Positions 9,208 through 17,170 of a stretch of DNA of 64,000 bases are shown piece by piece. The notes under the pieces were generated by a model. The model searched no databases. It was not told where the DNA came from and saw only the letters and a program-made list of their open reading frames with translations. The stretch is taken from contig NZ_BEXA01000002.1 of the NCBI RefSeq assembly GCF_003864335.1, forward strand, positions 124,001 to 188,000, written 5' to 3'. The translations under genes and the position numbers were made by a program. Position 1 is the stretch's first letter. Every line of letters starts with the position of its first letter. Origin of the DNA: Lentilactobacillus kosonis (GTDB lineage: Bacteria > Bacillota > Bacilli > Lactobacillales > Lactobacillaceae).

Positions 9208-10275
9208 ATGGTAGAAGAATATAAAGTTAAAGTTGAAAACGTTACTAAAGAATATGACTTGTTTAAGACTCAATCTGAAAAGTTAAGATCATTCTTTTCA
9301 ATTAAAAGTCAAAAACAAATCCCTCATTTTTGGTCTTTAATGGGGATCTCACTAACTATCAAACCCGGTGAGACCATGGGTTTAATCGGGGTTAACGGTT
9401 CTGGAAAATCTACGCTGTCAAACATTATTTCTGGAATTATTCCTCAAACGACAGGTCAAGTTGATGTTAAGGGTGATACCTCAATTGTTGCGATTCGGGC
9501 TGGACTTAGAAATAAATTAACTGGACGTGAAAACATCCGACTTAAATCTTTGATGCAAGGAATGACCAATGAACAAATCGATGAAATGATGCCAGATATC
9601 ATTTCGTTTGCAGATATTGGTGATTTTGTTGATCAACCAGTTAAGAGCTATTCAAGTGGTATGCGATCACGACTAGGATTTGCGATTGCAGTTCACATTG
9701 ATCCGGATATTTTAATTATTGATGAGGCCCTTTCCGTTGGTGACGACACATTTTATCAAAAATGTGTTGATAAGATTACTGACTTTAAGAAACAAGGTAA
9801 GACTATTATTTTTGTTAGTCACTCATTAAAACAAATTCAAATGCTTTGTGATCGAGTTGCTTGGATTAACTATGGTGAACTAAAAATGGTAGGGCCGACT
9901 GATGAGGTCACTGAAAAGTATCATGAATTCGTTCAATGGTTCAAGGGCTTGAGTAAGAAAGAAAAGAAAAAGTTCCAAGCCGAACGTAAGAATATTCAAA
10001 AGAACTTTAGCATTAAAAAGTATCAACAAGAGGTTACAGAGGAACATCAAAAGGTAAATCCGGAGGATAAATCAATTCCATCTAAGATTAACAAGCTATT
10101 TTATGGTTCTGTTATTTCGGAAAAAATGTCCCTGACTAACCAAATCCTTACTTGGGCAGTCCTTATTGCATTAATTTTCTTCTGTTTAGTTAATGTTTCA
10201 GGATATTCAATAGAACATGTGTTAACTAATCCCCAATTACTATTAAACCCATCTAATACACTGCACCTTCCTTAA
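9208..10275 (+). CDS. tagH: TagH-like ABC transporter ATPase (teichoic acid or polysaccharide export)
   Basis: ABC ATPase of the TagH/RfbE subfamily that powers export of lipid-linked teichoic acid or polysaccharide. The ATG at 9208 follows TAGGAGA. Walker A is GVNGSGKST, the ABC signature is YSSGMRSRLGFA and Walker B is ILIIDEALSVGD, with a following VSHS switch. After residue 250 there is a basic, lysine-rich stretch, then one membrane span (ILTWAVLIALIFFCLVNVSG, about residues 315-335), a C-terminal extension known in TagH proteins. The partner permease TagG is not adjacent, so the gene stands alone between two terminators. Polymer specificity cannot be read from the sequence. Confidence 0.85.
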   Translation: MVEEYKVKVENVTKEYDLFKTQSEKLRSFFSIKSQKQIPHFWSLMGISLTIKPGETMGLIGVNGSGKSTLSNIISGIIPQTTGQVDVKGDTSIVAIRAGLRNKLTGRENIRLKSLMQGMTNEQIDEMMPDIISFADIGDFVDQPVKSYSSGMRSRLGFAIAVHIDPDILIIDEALSVGDDTFYQKCVDKITDFKKQGKTIIFVSHSLKQIQMLCDRVAWINYGELKMVGPTDEVTEKYHEFVQWFKGLSKKEKKKFQAERKNIQKNFSIKKYQQEVTEEHQKVNPEDKSIPSKINKLFYGSVISEKMSLTNQILTWAVLIALIFFCLVNVSGYSIEHVLTNPQLLLNPSNTLHLP

Positions 10276-10297
10276 AAAGCCAGTTGGCTTTTTTTAT
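10276..10297 (+). terminator. tagH terminator
   Basis: AAAGCCA / TGGCTTTTTTT, a compact stem with a T-tract, one base after the stop codon. Confidence 0.8.
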
Positions 10298-10306
10298 TAA
10301 CCGTTA

Positions 10307-10335
10307 TTGACAGCGCTTACAATAAACGGTATATT
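10307..10335 (+). promoter_or_regulatory. Strong promoter overlapped by a CcpA (cre) site
   Basis: TTGACA (10307-10312), 17 bases, then TATATT (10330-10335). The 14-mer at 10308-10321, TGACAGCGCTTACA, matches the cre consensus TGWAANCGNTNWCA at all but one defined position and covers the -35, the arrangement expected for repression by CcpA. No tagH or downstream coding start is close to it; the transcript it starts ends at the terminator at 10391-10420. Confidence 0.7.
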
Positions 10336-10341
10336 AATACA

Positions 10342-10420
10342 TGGGTAGTATAACAAATACCTTCTAAATCAATTCTCTTTCTCTCTGATAGCTGGTGGAC
10401 TTTAATCCGCCAGCTTTTTT
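10342..10420 (+). ncRNA. Candidate small regulatory RNA, about 80 nt, under cre control
   Basis: A transcript starting about 7 bases after the -10 would be about 79 nt. It ends in a 9-bp hairpin (GCTGGTGGA / TCCGCCAGC) with a T6 tail. It contains no plausible gene: the only ATG (10341) opens eight codons and has no ribosome site. The middle (10361-10386) is unstructured and pyrimidine-rich (CTTC, TTCTCTTTCTCTCT), able to pair with purine-rich Shine-Dalgarno regions, a hallmark of Firmicute base-pairing sRNAs. Expression and targets are not shown by the sequence. Confidence 0.55.
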
Positions 10421-10461
10421 CTGTATAATCATTAATATGATATTGAATGGGTGGATCAAAA

Positions 10462-10770
10462 ATGAAAAATAATGAAGAATTGACATTGATTGAAGAAATT
10501 ACTAGAAATGATGATACTAAATATATTGAGATCAGTAATATGGTTCAAAATGGTCGAGCTGAATTAGCGGCAGAACGTGGATTTATTAAAGAAGTCCGAA
10601 TTTTACAATTAAACATTCCACACTCAACTCACGTTGCAAACTATGAGAAGTACATTAACGAAAATTTTACGATGCCTGATGAAAAGATGGATCATTTTGA
10701 AGAGTGGACCAAGACCGATGAGATGCAAGCAGAAATTGCTGCTATTTTGAAAGAAAACCACATTGGGTAA
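10462..10770 (+). CDS. Hypothetical cytosolic protein, about 102 aa
   Basis: Not recognised. Acidic, soluble, with no signal peptide or membrane segment. The ATG at 10462 is preferred over the ATG at 10447 because GGTGG lies 8 bases upstream of it; the predicted product starts MKNNEELTLIEEI. Predicted alpha/beta composition, with a central stretch KEVRILQLNIPHSTHVANY. A TATAAT at 10424-10429, right after the sRNA terminator, is a likely -10 for it. Next downstream feature is tRNA-Asn. Confidence 0.7.
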   Translation: MKNNEELTLIEEITRNDDTKYIEISNMVQNGRAELAAERGFIKEVRILQLNIPHSTHVANYEKYINENFTMPDEKMDHFEEWTKTDEMQAEIAAILKENHIG

Positions 10771-10851
10771 TTAAATGAGTAATTAATGATAAAATGATTG
10801 CAAAAAATTTAATTACATGGTATAAATATATTATAGTTTTTAGTAACTTAT

Positions 10852-10923
10852 TGCTCCGTAGTTCAGCGGTAGAATAATTGACTGTTAATCAAGAGGTCGC
10901 TGGTTCGATCCCAGCCGGAGCAG
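10852..10923 (+). tRNA. tRNA-Asn (GTT)
   Basis: Seven-base acceptor stem TGCTCCG/CGGAGCA, anticodon loop CTGTTAA with anticodon GTT, T-loop TTCGATC and discriminator G. Cloverleaf is complete; CCA is not encoded. Confidence 0.93.
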
Positions 10924-10934
10924 CTTGCAATAAG

Positions 10935-10982
10935 AAAGTCCTGCTACATAGGCTTAAAATGCTGATGTGGTGGGACTTTTCT
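10935..10982 (+). terminator. Terminator after tRNA-Asn
   Basis: AAAGTCCTGCTACAT pairs with ATGTGGTGGGACTTT through 15 bases including G-U pairs, followed by T residues. Confidence 0.75.
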
Positions 10983-11060
10983 CATCATGATATGATAATC
11001 CAATTCGACTTTTGTCTCAGATGACGTATAAAAGTTGATTGTGATAATTAAGTGAATAAT

Positions 11061-11096
11061 AAAAAACAGTCTTCGTTAATAGAAGACTGTTTTTTA
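11061..11096. terminator. Bidirectional terminator
   Basis: AAAAAACAGTCTTC / GAAGACTGTTTTTT, perfect stem. It serves the minus-strand gene ending at 11094 and could stop plus-strand read-through. Confidence 0.85.
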
Positions 11097-11402
11097 TAAG
11101 TTGATTTCTGTAGGCGTAGCAATTAGTTGTTGTTCACCGCTGTCGTATACTACGATTGATTGAGGGTATTCATTACTGTATGGATATGGTGAATCAAACG
11201 TAGCAACAATTTCATTATCCTGTAAAAAGTCATACGATAAGGTGCCATCGTTATTGATTAAGTTAAACGTGACTAGGTTAGATAATGGAAAAATACCTTG
11301 TAAGTCGTTATCGATAATGAACCAAACATTATCGATTGCCTGGTCAGGTAACGATGAGACGATAGTGTAACTTGCAAATCTTGCCTGAGTTCGATCAAAC
11401 AT
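11094..11402 (-). CDS. Hypothetical protein, possibly DUF960 family, 102 aa
   Basis: Soluble, beta-rich, acidic protein beginning MFDRTQARFASYTIVSSLPD. The opening and the following hydrophobic pattern (AIDNVWFIIDNDLQGIFPLS) resemble DUF960 proteins of Lactobacillales, which have no known function; the match is by recollection of the family pattern and is moderate only. A GAGGTGATT ribosome site precedes the ATG. It lies downstream of licD on the same strand with about 75 bases between. Confidence 0.55.
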   Translation of the reverse strand: MFDRTQARFASYTIVSSLPDQAIDNVWFIIDNDLQGIFPLSNLVTFNLINNDGTLSYDFLQDNEIVATFDSPYPYSNEYPQSIVVYDSGEQQLIATPTEINL

Positions 11403-11476
11403 ATAATCACCTCATATCTAAATGTTTTAATAATTTCAAATTACCAAAAATGAATAATCATTGCAAGCAGAAGTAA

Positions 11477-12298
11477 CTATTGAGTGAACTGCTGATTATC
11501 CATGATTAATAAGCTAATGTGTTTTGAAACTTGCTGATTTTCTGGAGGCATGCTCATGTAATCGTCATAAATATTAGTTAAGACAGTATGATAATCAGCG
11601 AAGATTGGTATTGTGGTGTCTTCAAATGGTACTTCGATAATGTTGTTTAGTTGGTCTGTCGTAAAAACCTCAGCATCATATTCATATTGTGACGCCAGAT
11701 TTTTATTAAGGAGTAGATCGTCATTATTGTTATAGGTACGCATTATTGTTTCTCGTTGAATTTTAAAATCTTGAGCGGCGGCAAGTTGCTGTTCATTAAG
11801 TGGTGAGTAAAAACGCTTGATTGGGTTATCAATAAAGTTGTATCTTAGTCTTAGATATAAACGACTATCAAGCCGCTTTATCTTGATATACTGTTGACGT
11901 TGCTTTTCTGGTGAGCTGGGAATCTTATCAATTGGAAAAACATCAATAAAGACTCCTTTTTTGGCATCGTTATAATTATTTTTTTCTTCAATATAAGTAT
12001 TTCGGTTTAATAATTTTCCGTAACTAAGGGCGTAATTATTATCAGAGAAGGGTGTTTGAAAGAAGTACTGAGTGTTGTTAAGTTCTTTGCTAGTAATTTG
12101 CAATAATTTTTCGTAGTCCTCTCTGGGCAGGCCAATGTCCATATCGTCATCCCAGGGAATAAATCCGTGATGTCGAATGGCACCAAGAAGAGTCCCACCA
12201 AGGGCGAAATATTTTAAGTGATTCTTTTGACAAAGATCACGGAAAAATTTATAACTCTGAAGTTCAATTGTTTGAATTCTTTGGGTTAGTTGAGGCAT
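11477..12298 (-). CDS. LicD-family phosphotransferase
   Basis: 273 residues with the LicD core near the N-terminus: YFALGGTLLGAIRHHGFIPW, then DDDMDIGLPREDYEKL. This nucleotidyltransferase-like fold uses the Asp cluster for metal and catalysis. LicD proteins move a phospho-alcohol (phosphocholine or another polyol phosphate) from a nucleotide donor onto teichoic acid or surface polysaccharide. No choline kinase or CDP-choline gene is in the window, so phosphocholine is not implied. It reads away from a MarR gene, with a long palindrome between the two start regions and nearest to licD. Intact. Confidence 0.85.
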   Translation of the reverse strand: MPQLTQRIQTIELQSYKFFRDLCQKNHLKYFALGGTLLGAIRHHGFIPWDDDMDIGLPREDYEKLLQITSKELNNTQYFFQTPFSDNNYALSYGKLLNRNTYIEEKNNYNDAKKGVFIDVFPIDKIPSSPEKQRQQYIKIKRLDSRLYLRLRYNFIDNPIKRFYSPLNEQQLAAAQDFKIQRETIMRTYNNNDDLLLNKNLASQYEYDAEVFTTDQLNNIIEVPFEDTTIPIFADYHTVLTNIYDDYMSMPPENQQVSKHISLLIMDNQQFTQ

Positions 12299-12324
12299 AT
12301 CTTCACCTTCTTCTTGTTTTTAAT

Positions 12325-12373
12325 TTTAATCATTATACATATTATATAATACAATATGTATGATGATTAAAAG
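12325..12373. promoter_or_regulatory. Long palindrome between licD and the MarR gene (candidate operator)
   Basis: Arms of 20 bases (12325-12344 and 12354-12373) are complementary except at one position, with a 9-base spacer. It is AT-rich, contains TATAAT-like hexamers on both strands and starts 27 bases upstream of the licD start. It lacks a GC-rich stem, so it is more likely a protein-binding site than a terminator. Confidence 0.6.
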
Positions 12374-12508
12374 GTATTAATGAATTACTGAATAAGTAAT
12401 AAGTAATCAAATTTAGTTAATTGTTATTGTTTCAGCCGGAAAATGGTAATATAATATGAAGTGACTGTTTAAATGTAATAGGAGAATGTACAGGAATGGT
12501 GATTCAAA

Positions 12509-12940
12509 ATGAGTAACACAAATGATGAACTCTTAAAAGAAGCAATCGATGTATACTTATCGTCATTGAAGTATTTGGATAGTTTTGTATCAGAACCGGC
12601 AACTCAGTACGGATTATCGTTTGAGCAGTACTTAATCTTGCATACAATTGCTGATCGAGAAAATGTTTCTTTAATGGACATTGCTGCCGAACGGAAGGTA
12701 ACTAGAAGTGCGATTTCCAGACAAATCAAGGTATTGCTACAGCACGACTATATCTACCAAAAACCGGCTGAAAGTGATCGTCGTCGTCTTTACTTGCATC
12801 TGACTCCAAGCGGCCAAGATGTTGAGCGGAAAGTTTATGAATTAACCACCAAGCGGTTTGATAACTGGATTTCAAACTATGGTGAAGATAAAGCGAAGAG
12901 TATTATAAGTTTTATTAAGGACTTTCATCTCATGAGATGA
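12509..12940 (+). CDS. MarR-family transcriptional regulator
   Basis: 143-residue winged-helix regulator. The recognition region is VSLMDIAAERKVTRSAISRQIKVLLQHDYI followed by the wing with the conserved D-R-R turn (ESDRRRLYLHLT). MarR proteins bind palindromes as dimers and are often released by small ligands or stress. TATAAT-like sequence near 12450 is a likely promoter. The palindrome at 12325-12373 upstream of divergent licD is a natural candidate site for it, but this is inferred from position only. Confidence 0.88.
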   Translation: MSNTNDELLKEAIDVYLSSLKYLDSFVSEPATQYGLSFEQYLILHTIADRENVSLMDIAAERKVTRSAISRQIKVLLQHDYIYQKPAESDRRRLYLHLTPSGQDVERKVYELTTKRFDNWISNYGEDKAKSIISFIKDFHLMR

Positions 12941-12965
12941 ACAATTTCACTGCCGAGTAGTGACA

Positions 12966-12997
12966 AAAACCAAGCAGCCCACAGCTGCCTGGTTTTT
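12966..12997. terminator. Terminator between convergent genes
   Basis: ACCAAGCAGC / GCTGCCTGGT stem with one mismatch, A-run before and T6 after; placed between the MarR gene and the minus-strand gene at 13010. Confidence 0.75.
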
Positions 12998-13009
12998 TGG
13001 TTACAAATA

Positions 13010-13372
13010 TTAAATGCTAACGTCTTCTTGAAGTTCCAGCCATAAGGCAATAGGCGTCGGATTAAAATCTGGCCACTCGGCGATGTGTTGGTAACCACGT
13101 TTAAGTAAGTGGCTTACACGGGTCTTTTTTAAGTCGTTAAAGACGGTTAAGGCAAATGGATTATCTTCTAAATCGGTTATCACGGTTGTTAGACGATGAT
13201 CTTTCCACTCTGATAATAGATCTTGATAAATTAATAATTTACGAGCATTTTTGATTGTATAATCTACGCCATTTTTTTGTAGTTCATTTATGTAATCAGA
13301 ATATTCATTAATAACTGCTTGTTGAGCCGTCCGCCACTGATTTTCATTAAAAGTGGGATACTTATCACTCAT
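13010..13372 (-). CDS. Hypothetical cytosolic protein, 120 aa
   Basis: Not recognised. Mostly helical, no signal or membrane segment, with Trp-rich elements (NENQWRTAQQAV, LLSEWKDHR, IAEWPDFNPTPIALWLEL). A CTAGGAGGTC ribosome site supports the ATG at 13372. It stands alone between a terminator and the T-box promoter. Confidence 0.65.
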   Translation of the reverse strand: MSDKYPTFNENQWRTAQQAVINEYSDYINELQKNGVDYTIKNARKLLIYQDLLSEWKDHRLTTVITDLEDNPFALTVFNDLKKTRVSHLLKRGYQHIAEWPDFNPTPIALWLELQEDVSI

Positions 13373-13458
13373 AATTATGACCTCCTAGGTCAAAGGTTTA
13401 TAAACTAATTTAACACCAATTATTGAGTTTTTGCAAAATGAATTATACATATCGATGC

Positions 13459-13488
13459 TTGACAAAATATAATAGGTATCTTTATAAT
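13459..13488 (+). promoter_or_regulatory. Promoter of the T-box-controlled permease
   Basis: Consensus TTGACA (13459-13464), 18 bases, TATAAT (13483-13488). It places the start of transcription near 13495, right at the base of the T-box stem I. Confidence 0.8.
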
Positions 13489-13495
13489 GTTTGTC

Positions 13496-13665
13496 ACATG
13501 GTAAACAGAGATCTAGCAGTGCTGAAAGCTAGAATTTGAAAATGGCGATTTATCGGTGCAACCGTTATCAGCAATTAAAAGGCAATAAATTATTGTAAAA
13601 AATGGGTGGAACCGCGTTTAAAAAACGCCCCTGGTACTAGAAATGTACCAGGGGTGTTTTTTATT
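13496..13665 (+). promoter_or_regulatory. T-box riboswitch with short stem I, candidate glycine specificity
   Basis: The T-box core GGGTGGAACCGCG (13604-13616) precedes a terminator (13625-13665; CCCCTGGTAC / GTACCAGGGG, T6). Stem I is unusually short: TGGTAAA (13499-13505) pairs with TTTATCG (13549-13555). Inside is one small stem, TCTAGC / GCTAGA, and a 3' loop ATTTGAAAATGGCGA that should hold the specifier. GGC at 13544-13546 (Gly) is the best candidate. The antiterminator bulge TGGA would pair with a tRNA ending U73-CCA; the tRNA-Gly in this window has U73, whereas tRNA-Asn has G73. Specificity remains an inference. Confidence 0.85.
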
Positions 13666-13687
13666 TTGATTTTGGAGGTTTTAAAGT

Positions 13688-15039
13688 ATGGAAGAGGATA
13701 AAAAAGCACTATCTAGGTCATTAAAGAGTAGACATATTCAAATGATTGCCATCGGTGGTGCAATCGGAACCGGGTTGTTTTTGGGTTCCTCAAGCGCTAT
13801 TCACTTATCAGGACCATCAATCATCTTATCGTATTTAATCGTTGGGGGTTTTTGTTTTTTGCTGATGAGGGCAATCGGAGAATTATTACTTTCCAATCAA
13901 GCTAAACATTCATTTTTGGACTTTGTTAAGGAGTATCTTGGCGATCGATTTGAATTTGTTACTGGTTGGACATACTGGTTTTGTTGGATTAGTTTAGCTA
14001 TGGCGGATCTAACAGCCACTGGAATTTATGTTAAATATTGGTTCCCTAGTATTCCGCAGTGGATTCCGCCATTAATAATTTTGGGGATTTTATTCTTTGC
14101 TAACAAAGTGAATGTTAAGCTATTTGGTGAGTTAGAAACCTGGTTCTCAATGATTAAAGTAGTCGCTATTATTGTATTAGTTGCGGTTGGTTTCTTCTTG
14201 GCAATCTTTAAGTTTAAAATTACTGGTGGTTACACTGCCGGATTCAATAATTTATTTGATCATGGCGGATTTTTCCCAACGGGAATTAGTGGCTTCTTGC
14301 TTTCGTTCCAATGGTAGTTTTTGCGTTTGTTGGTATTGAAATGGTAGGGATGACTGCTGGTGAAACTGATAATCCTGAGGAAAATTTACCCAAGGCAATT
14401 AATAGCTTACCAATCAGAATTGGTTTATTTTACGTTGGTTCAATGATCGCTGTTATGAGTGTTTTTCCATGGAACCACATTAAAACTAGCGTTAGCCCAT
14501 TCGTTCAGGTTTTCTCTGGAATTGGAGTAGTTGGAGCGGCCGGAATTTTAAATTTCGTTGTTTTAACGGCTGCAATTTCTGCAACTAATAGTTGTTTATT
14601 TAGTACTAGCCGGACAATGTATGCGTTAGGGATGGGTGGCAATGCATCATCGTTTGTCACCAAGTTATCCCGTAATGGTGTCCCTAATTTAGCACTAAAT
14701 GTGTCCACTGTAGTATTGTTATTTATTGTGGCATTAAATTATTTCATGCCAGAAGGCGTATTTAGCTTAGTTTCTAGTGTCTCAACAATTAATTTTGTCA
14801 TTGTTTGGGTAATTTTAATTGTGGTTCATCTAGTCTATCGTCACCAACATCCAGAAGGGGCTAATACCTTTAGAATGCCAGGATATCCAGTTGCTGATTA
14901 TGCGACCCTATTGTTCTTTAGTGGCATTTTAGTGTTCCTATTATTTAATTCCGCTACCAGAATCCCAATGATTATTTCACTTGGATCGTTCGTTCTGTTA
15001 CTCTTAATATATGAATTTGGTGTCAAAAAACATAAGTAA
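13688..15039 (+). CDS. AAT-family amino acid permease (frame break)
   Basis: Twelve-span amino acid:proton symporter of the APC/AAT family. The N-terminus LKSRHIQMIAIGGAIGTGLF is the family signature, followed by GPSIILSYLIVGG and AIGEL. The break at about 14307-14312 is fixed by one base (CCAATGG read as CCAAATGG), giving SFQMVVFAFVGIEMVGMTAGE without loss. Full length about 450 residues. Start ATG has GGAGG upstream. The gene sits behind a T-box, so it is induced when one particular uncharged tRNA accumulates, which implies the substrate is that amino acid. It resembles CycA-type carriers, consistent with glycine/serine/alanine, but also other AAT carriers. Confidence 0.88.
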
Positions 15040-15059
15040 CTTCTAAGGGGTCGAGCAGA

Positions 15060-15953
15060 ATGATCGAGAGTCATCAAATGGATAATTATAAGTGGATTGA
15101 AGTAGTTGAACCAACTAAAAACGAACTTGATGATGAGCTGTCTAAGGTCAATATTTCAAAAAAATATTTTAACTACATGATTGATAATTATGAAGAACCG
15201 CGAGCAACATTTGATAGTGTGGATAATTTTGGAGCGCTTGTGATTCGAGCGTTGCCCGTTAAAGTTTCTAGTAAAACCACAACGCTACCAATTTTTATTG
15301 GGTTTACTCAAACGACATTGATCACTGTGTGTCATGATGCCAAGCAACGAGGGGTCATGGCTGATACCACCAATGCTTCGAGCTTGCCACTAAGAATAAT
15401 GGCAATCTTGCGGTCAATTGTAGATCATTACTTTGAGTTGCTAAACAGTATGAGTGAAGAAGCGGAGGGGCTAGAGTTAAGTAATCGTCAGGTTACTAAT
15501 AATCGGTTAATGGCAATTTCTGATCTAAAACGTAAGCTAGTATATTTAAGATCCGCATGTGCGGGGAATTTAATTGCTTTGGAACAATTTAAAACAGTGT
15601 TGTCTCAAGATGATCTTAATGATATGGCCACTAAGGAAAATCGGCAGTTGGTTGATGATTTATTGATTGAGTATCGGCAATGTCAAAATAGTTTTGAAAT
15701 TGTTAGTACCGTGGTGAGTGAATTTGAGGACACGTTTGGAAATATGTTAAATAATCGTTTAAACCAAACTATGCAATTTTTAACAGTTTGGTCACTGGTT
15801 TTTGCAATTCCGCCAATTGTCTCAGGATTTTACGGAATGAATATGGGGTTGCCATTTGCTGGTGGTAAGTTCTCTTGGCTAGGATCACTAGTTTTTACGT
15901 TGATATTGGTTGGTATTATGATCTGGTACTTACGAAAAAATAAAAAATTATAA
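15060..15953 (+). CDS. corA: CorA-family magnesium/divalent cation transporter
   Basis: 297 residues: a cytoplasmic alpha/beta domain, long helices, and two C-terminal membrane spans. Between them is the signature YGMNMGLPF, the GMN motif that forms the selectivity filter of the CorA pentamer. It starts 20 bases after the permease stop with an AAGGGG site, so it may be co-transcribed with it under T-box control. A functional link to the permease is not evident. Intact. Confidence 0.9.
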   Translation: MIESHQMDNYKWIEVVEPTKNELDDELSKVNISKKYFNYMIDNYEEPRATFDSVDNFGALVIRALPVKVSSKTTTLPIFIGFTQTTLITVCHDAKQRGVMADTTNASSLPLRIMAILRSIVDHYFELLNSMSEEAEGLELSNRQVTNNRLMAISDLKRKLVYLRSACAGNLIALEQFKTVLSQDDLNDMATKENRQLVDDLLIEYRQCQNSFEIVSTVVSEFEDTFGNMLNNRLNQTMQFLTVWSLVFAIPPIVSGFYGMNMGLPFAGGKFSWLGSLVFTLILVGIMIWYLRKNKKL

Positions 15954-15966
15954 TGAAGAGCAATTC

Positions 15967-16003
15967 AAACCATCCCTTTAGGTTACTTTTGGGATGGTTT
16001 ATT
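15967..16003 (+). terminator. corA terminator
   Basis: AAACCATCCC / GGGATGGTTT stem, weak T-tail. Confidence 0.7.
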
Positions 16004-16053
16004 ACTGTCAACAAAGTTGGTTATGCCAATATTAAATATATGGGGGAACATTA

Positions 16054-17154
16054 ATGGAGTTAAGAAAAGTCATTTTCGCTTTGATATTATCATTCGGATT
16101 GAATGGTGCATTTCCAGTTCAAGCTAAAATGACTGTTTATCATCAAAAGTCTTCTGCACTTAAAAAAGGAGCGATGAGATACGTTAACAATCGGAAGGTT
16201 AAGTATGTGCATGTCCCCAAAAAATATCATCACGTGGACGATGAGGCCAACCAACATCAAATAATTGATTCCCAAGGAAAACAGGTGACATTTACGACGA
16301 GGTATTTGTTACCGGTGCCCGGTAAAAATAATCAGCATTGGGGCAATCCTCAATCAATTGCGATGAATAAGCATAAGTATATGTATATTGTGTACTGTCC
16401 AACTAACCTTAAAAATAAAGGTCGAATTGTTCGCTTTAATGTTAAGGGACTCGATAGTATGGGAATTCGGCTGCATCCTGAACAATTGCAGCGAGTATAT
16501 AGCAAGAATCACGGTCAATATTCTGACTTACAGAAACAAATTCAAAAGTATATTAAAGTCGGACCAATATTTGTAACAGGTCATGGTCAATCCTTAGCTT
16601 ATAACTGAAAGAATCATGGCTTGTATATGTGGCAGGATAAAGAAAAAGCACCGCGAGTGCCAACAAGCCAATGGGGTTATATGTTACATATTAACGGTCA
16701 TAAGTTGCAGCCAGATAAAATGATTCGCTTTAGGCTTAGGGCGAAGCACTTCAGTGTTCCTGGTGGGCATACTTTAACATTTGATCAGACGGGGAACGCA
16801 TATTTCTGGTCCAATCCTGGGTTTGGCGGATATGTTTATAAAGGTAAAATCAGCAAACGAACGGTAAAATTTCGGTTAACTCATCAAATTTTACGTCATA
16901 TTCCGGGTACCAGAATTCAGAGTATGGGATATAATCAAGTAAGGAAGCGGTTATTGTTAATCTCGGATGGTTCGATTGCTAGTTTTTCGGCTAATCGTCT
17001 TAAAGGACATGGTAGTCTGACTAACCATAACTTTGAATGGACCAAATTCAAGCCAATTCGTGAATTTGAAGGGGTGGCTTACGATGGGAGTTCACACGGA
17101 AATTTATTAGTTAATCATTGTCCAGAGGTGTTACAGGCCGATAAAGCATTTTAA
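16054..17154 (+). pseudogene. Secreted protein of unknown function, interrupted by an in-frame TGA
   Basis: Signal peptide (residues 1-25, VIFALILSFGLNGAFPVQA) and then a soluble, basic, beta-rich body of about 340 residues. The frame is continuous across a single TGA at 16606-16608: upstream HGQSLAYN and downstream KNHGLYMWQDKEKAP line up with HGQSLAYDKKHHSLWMWRDS in the next gene. No base needs to be added, so this is a substitution (for example CGA or AAA to TGA), unlike the frame breaks elsewhere. It would end export of the second half unless read through. Shared blocks with the paralogue: GHTLTFDQTG, SMGYN, REFEGVAYDG. Function not recognised; the repeated short beta units with a final acidic motif suggest a propeller-like fold. 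Confidence 0.7.
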
Positions 17155-17170
17155 CTTGGGAGGAATTTGT

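Noticed and set aside
16606-16608. TGA read as selenocysteine or programmed read-through
   Set aside because: No SECIS-like hairpin or selenium genes in view, and the paralogue has an ordinary polar residue there.
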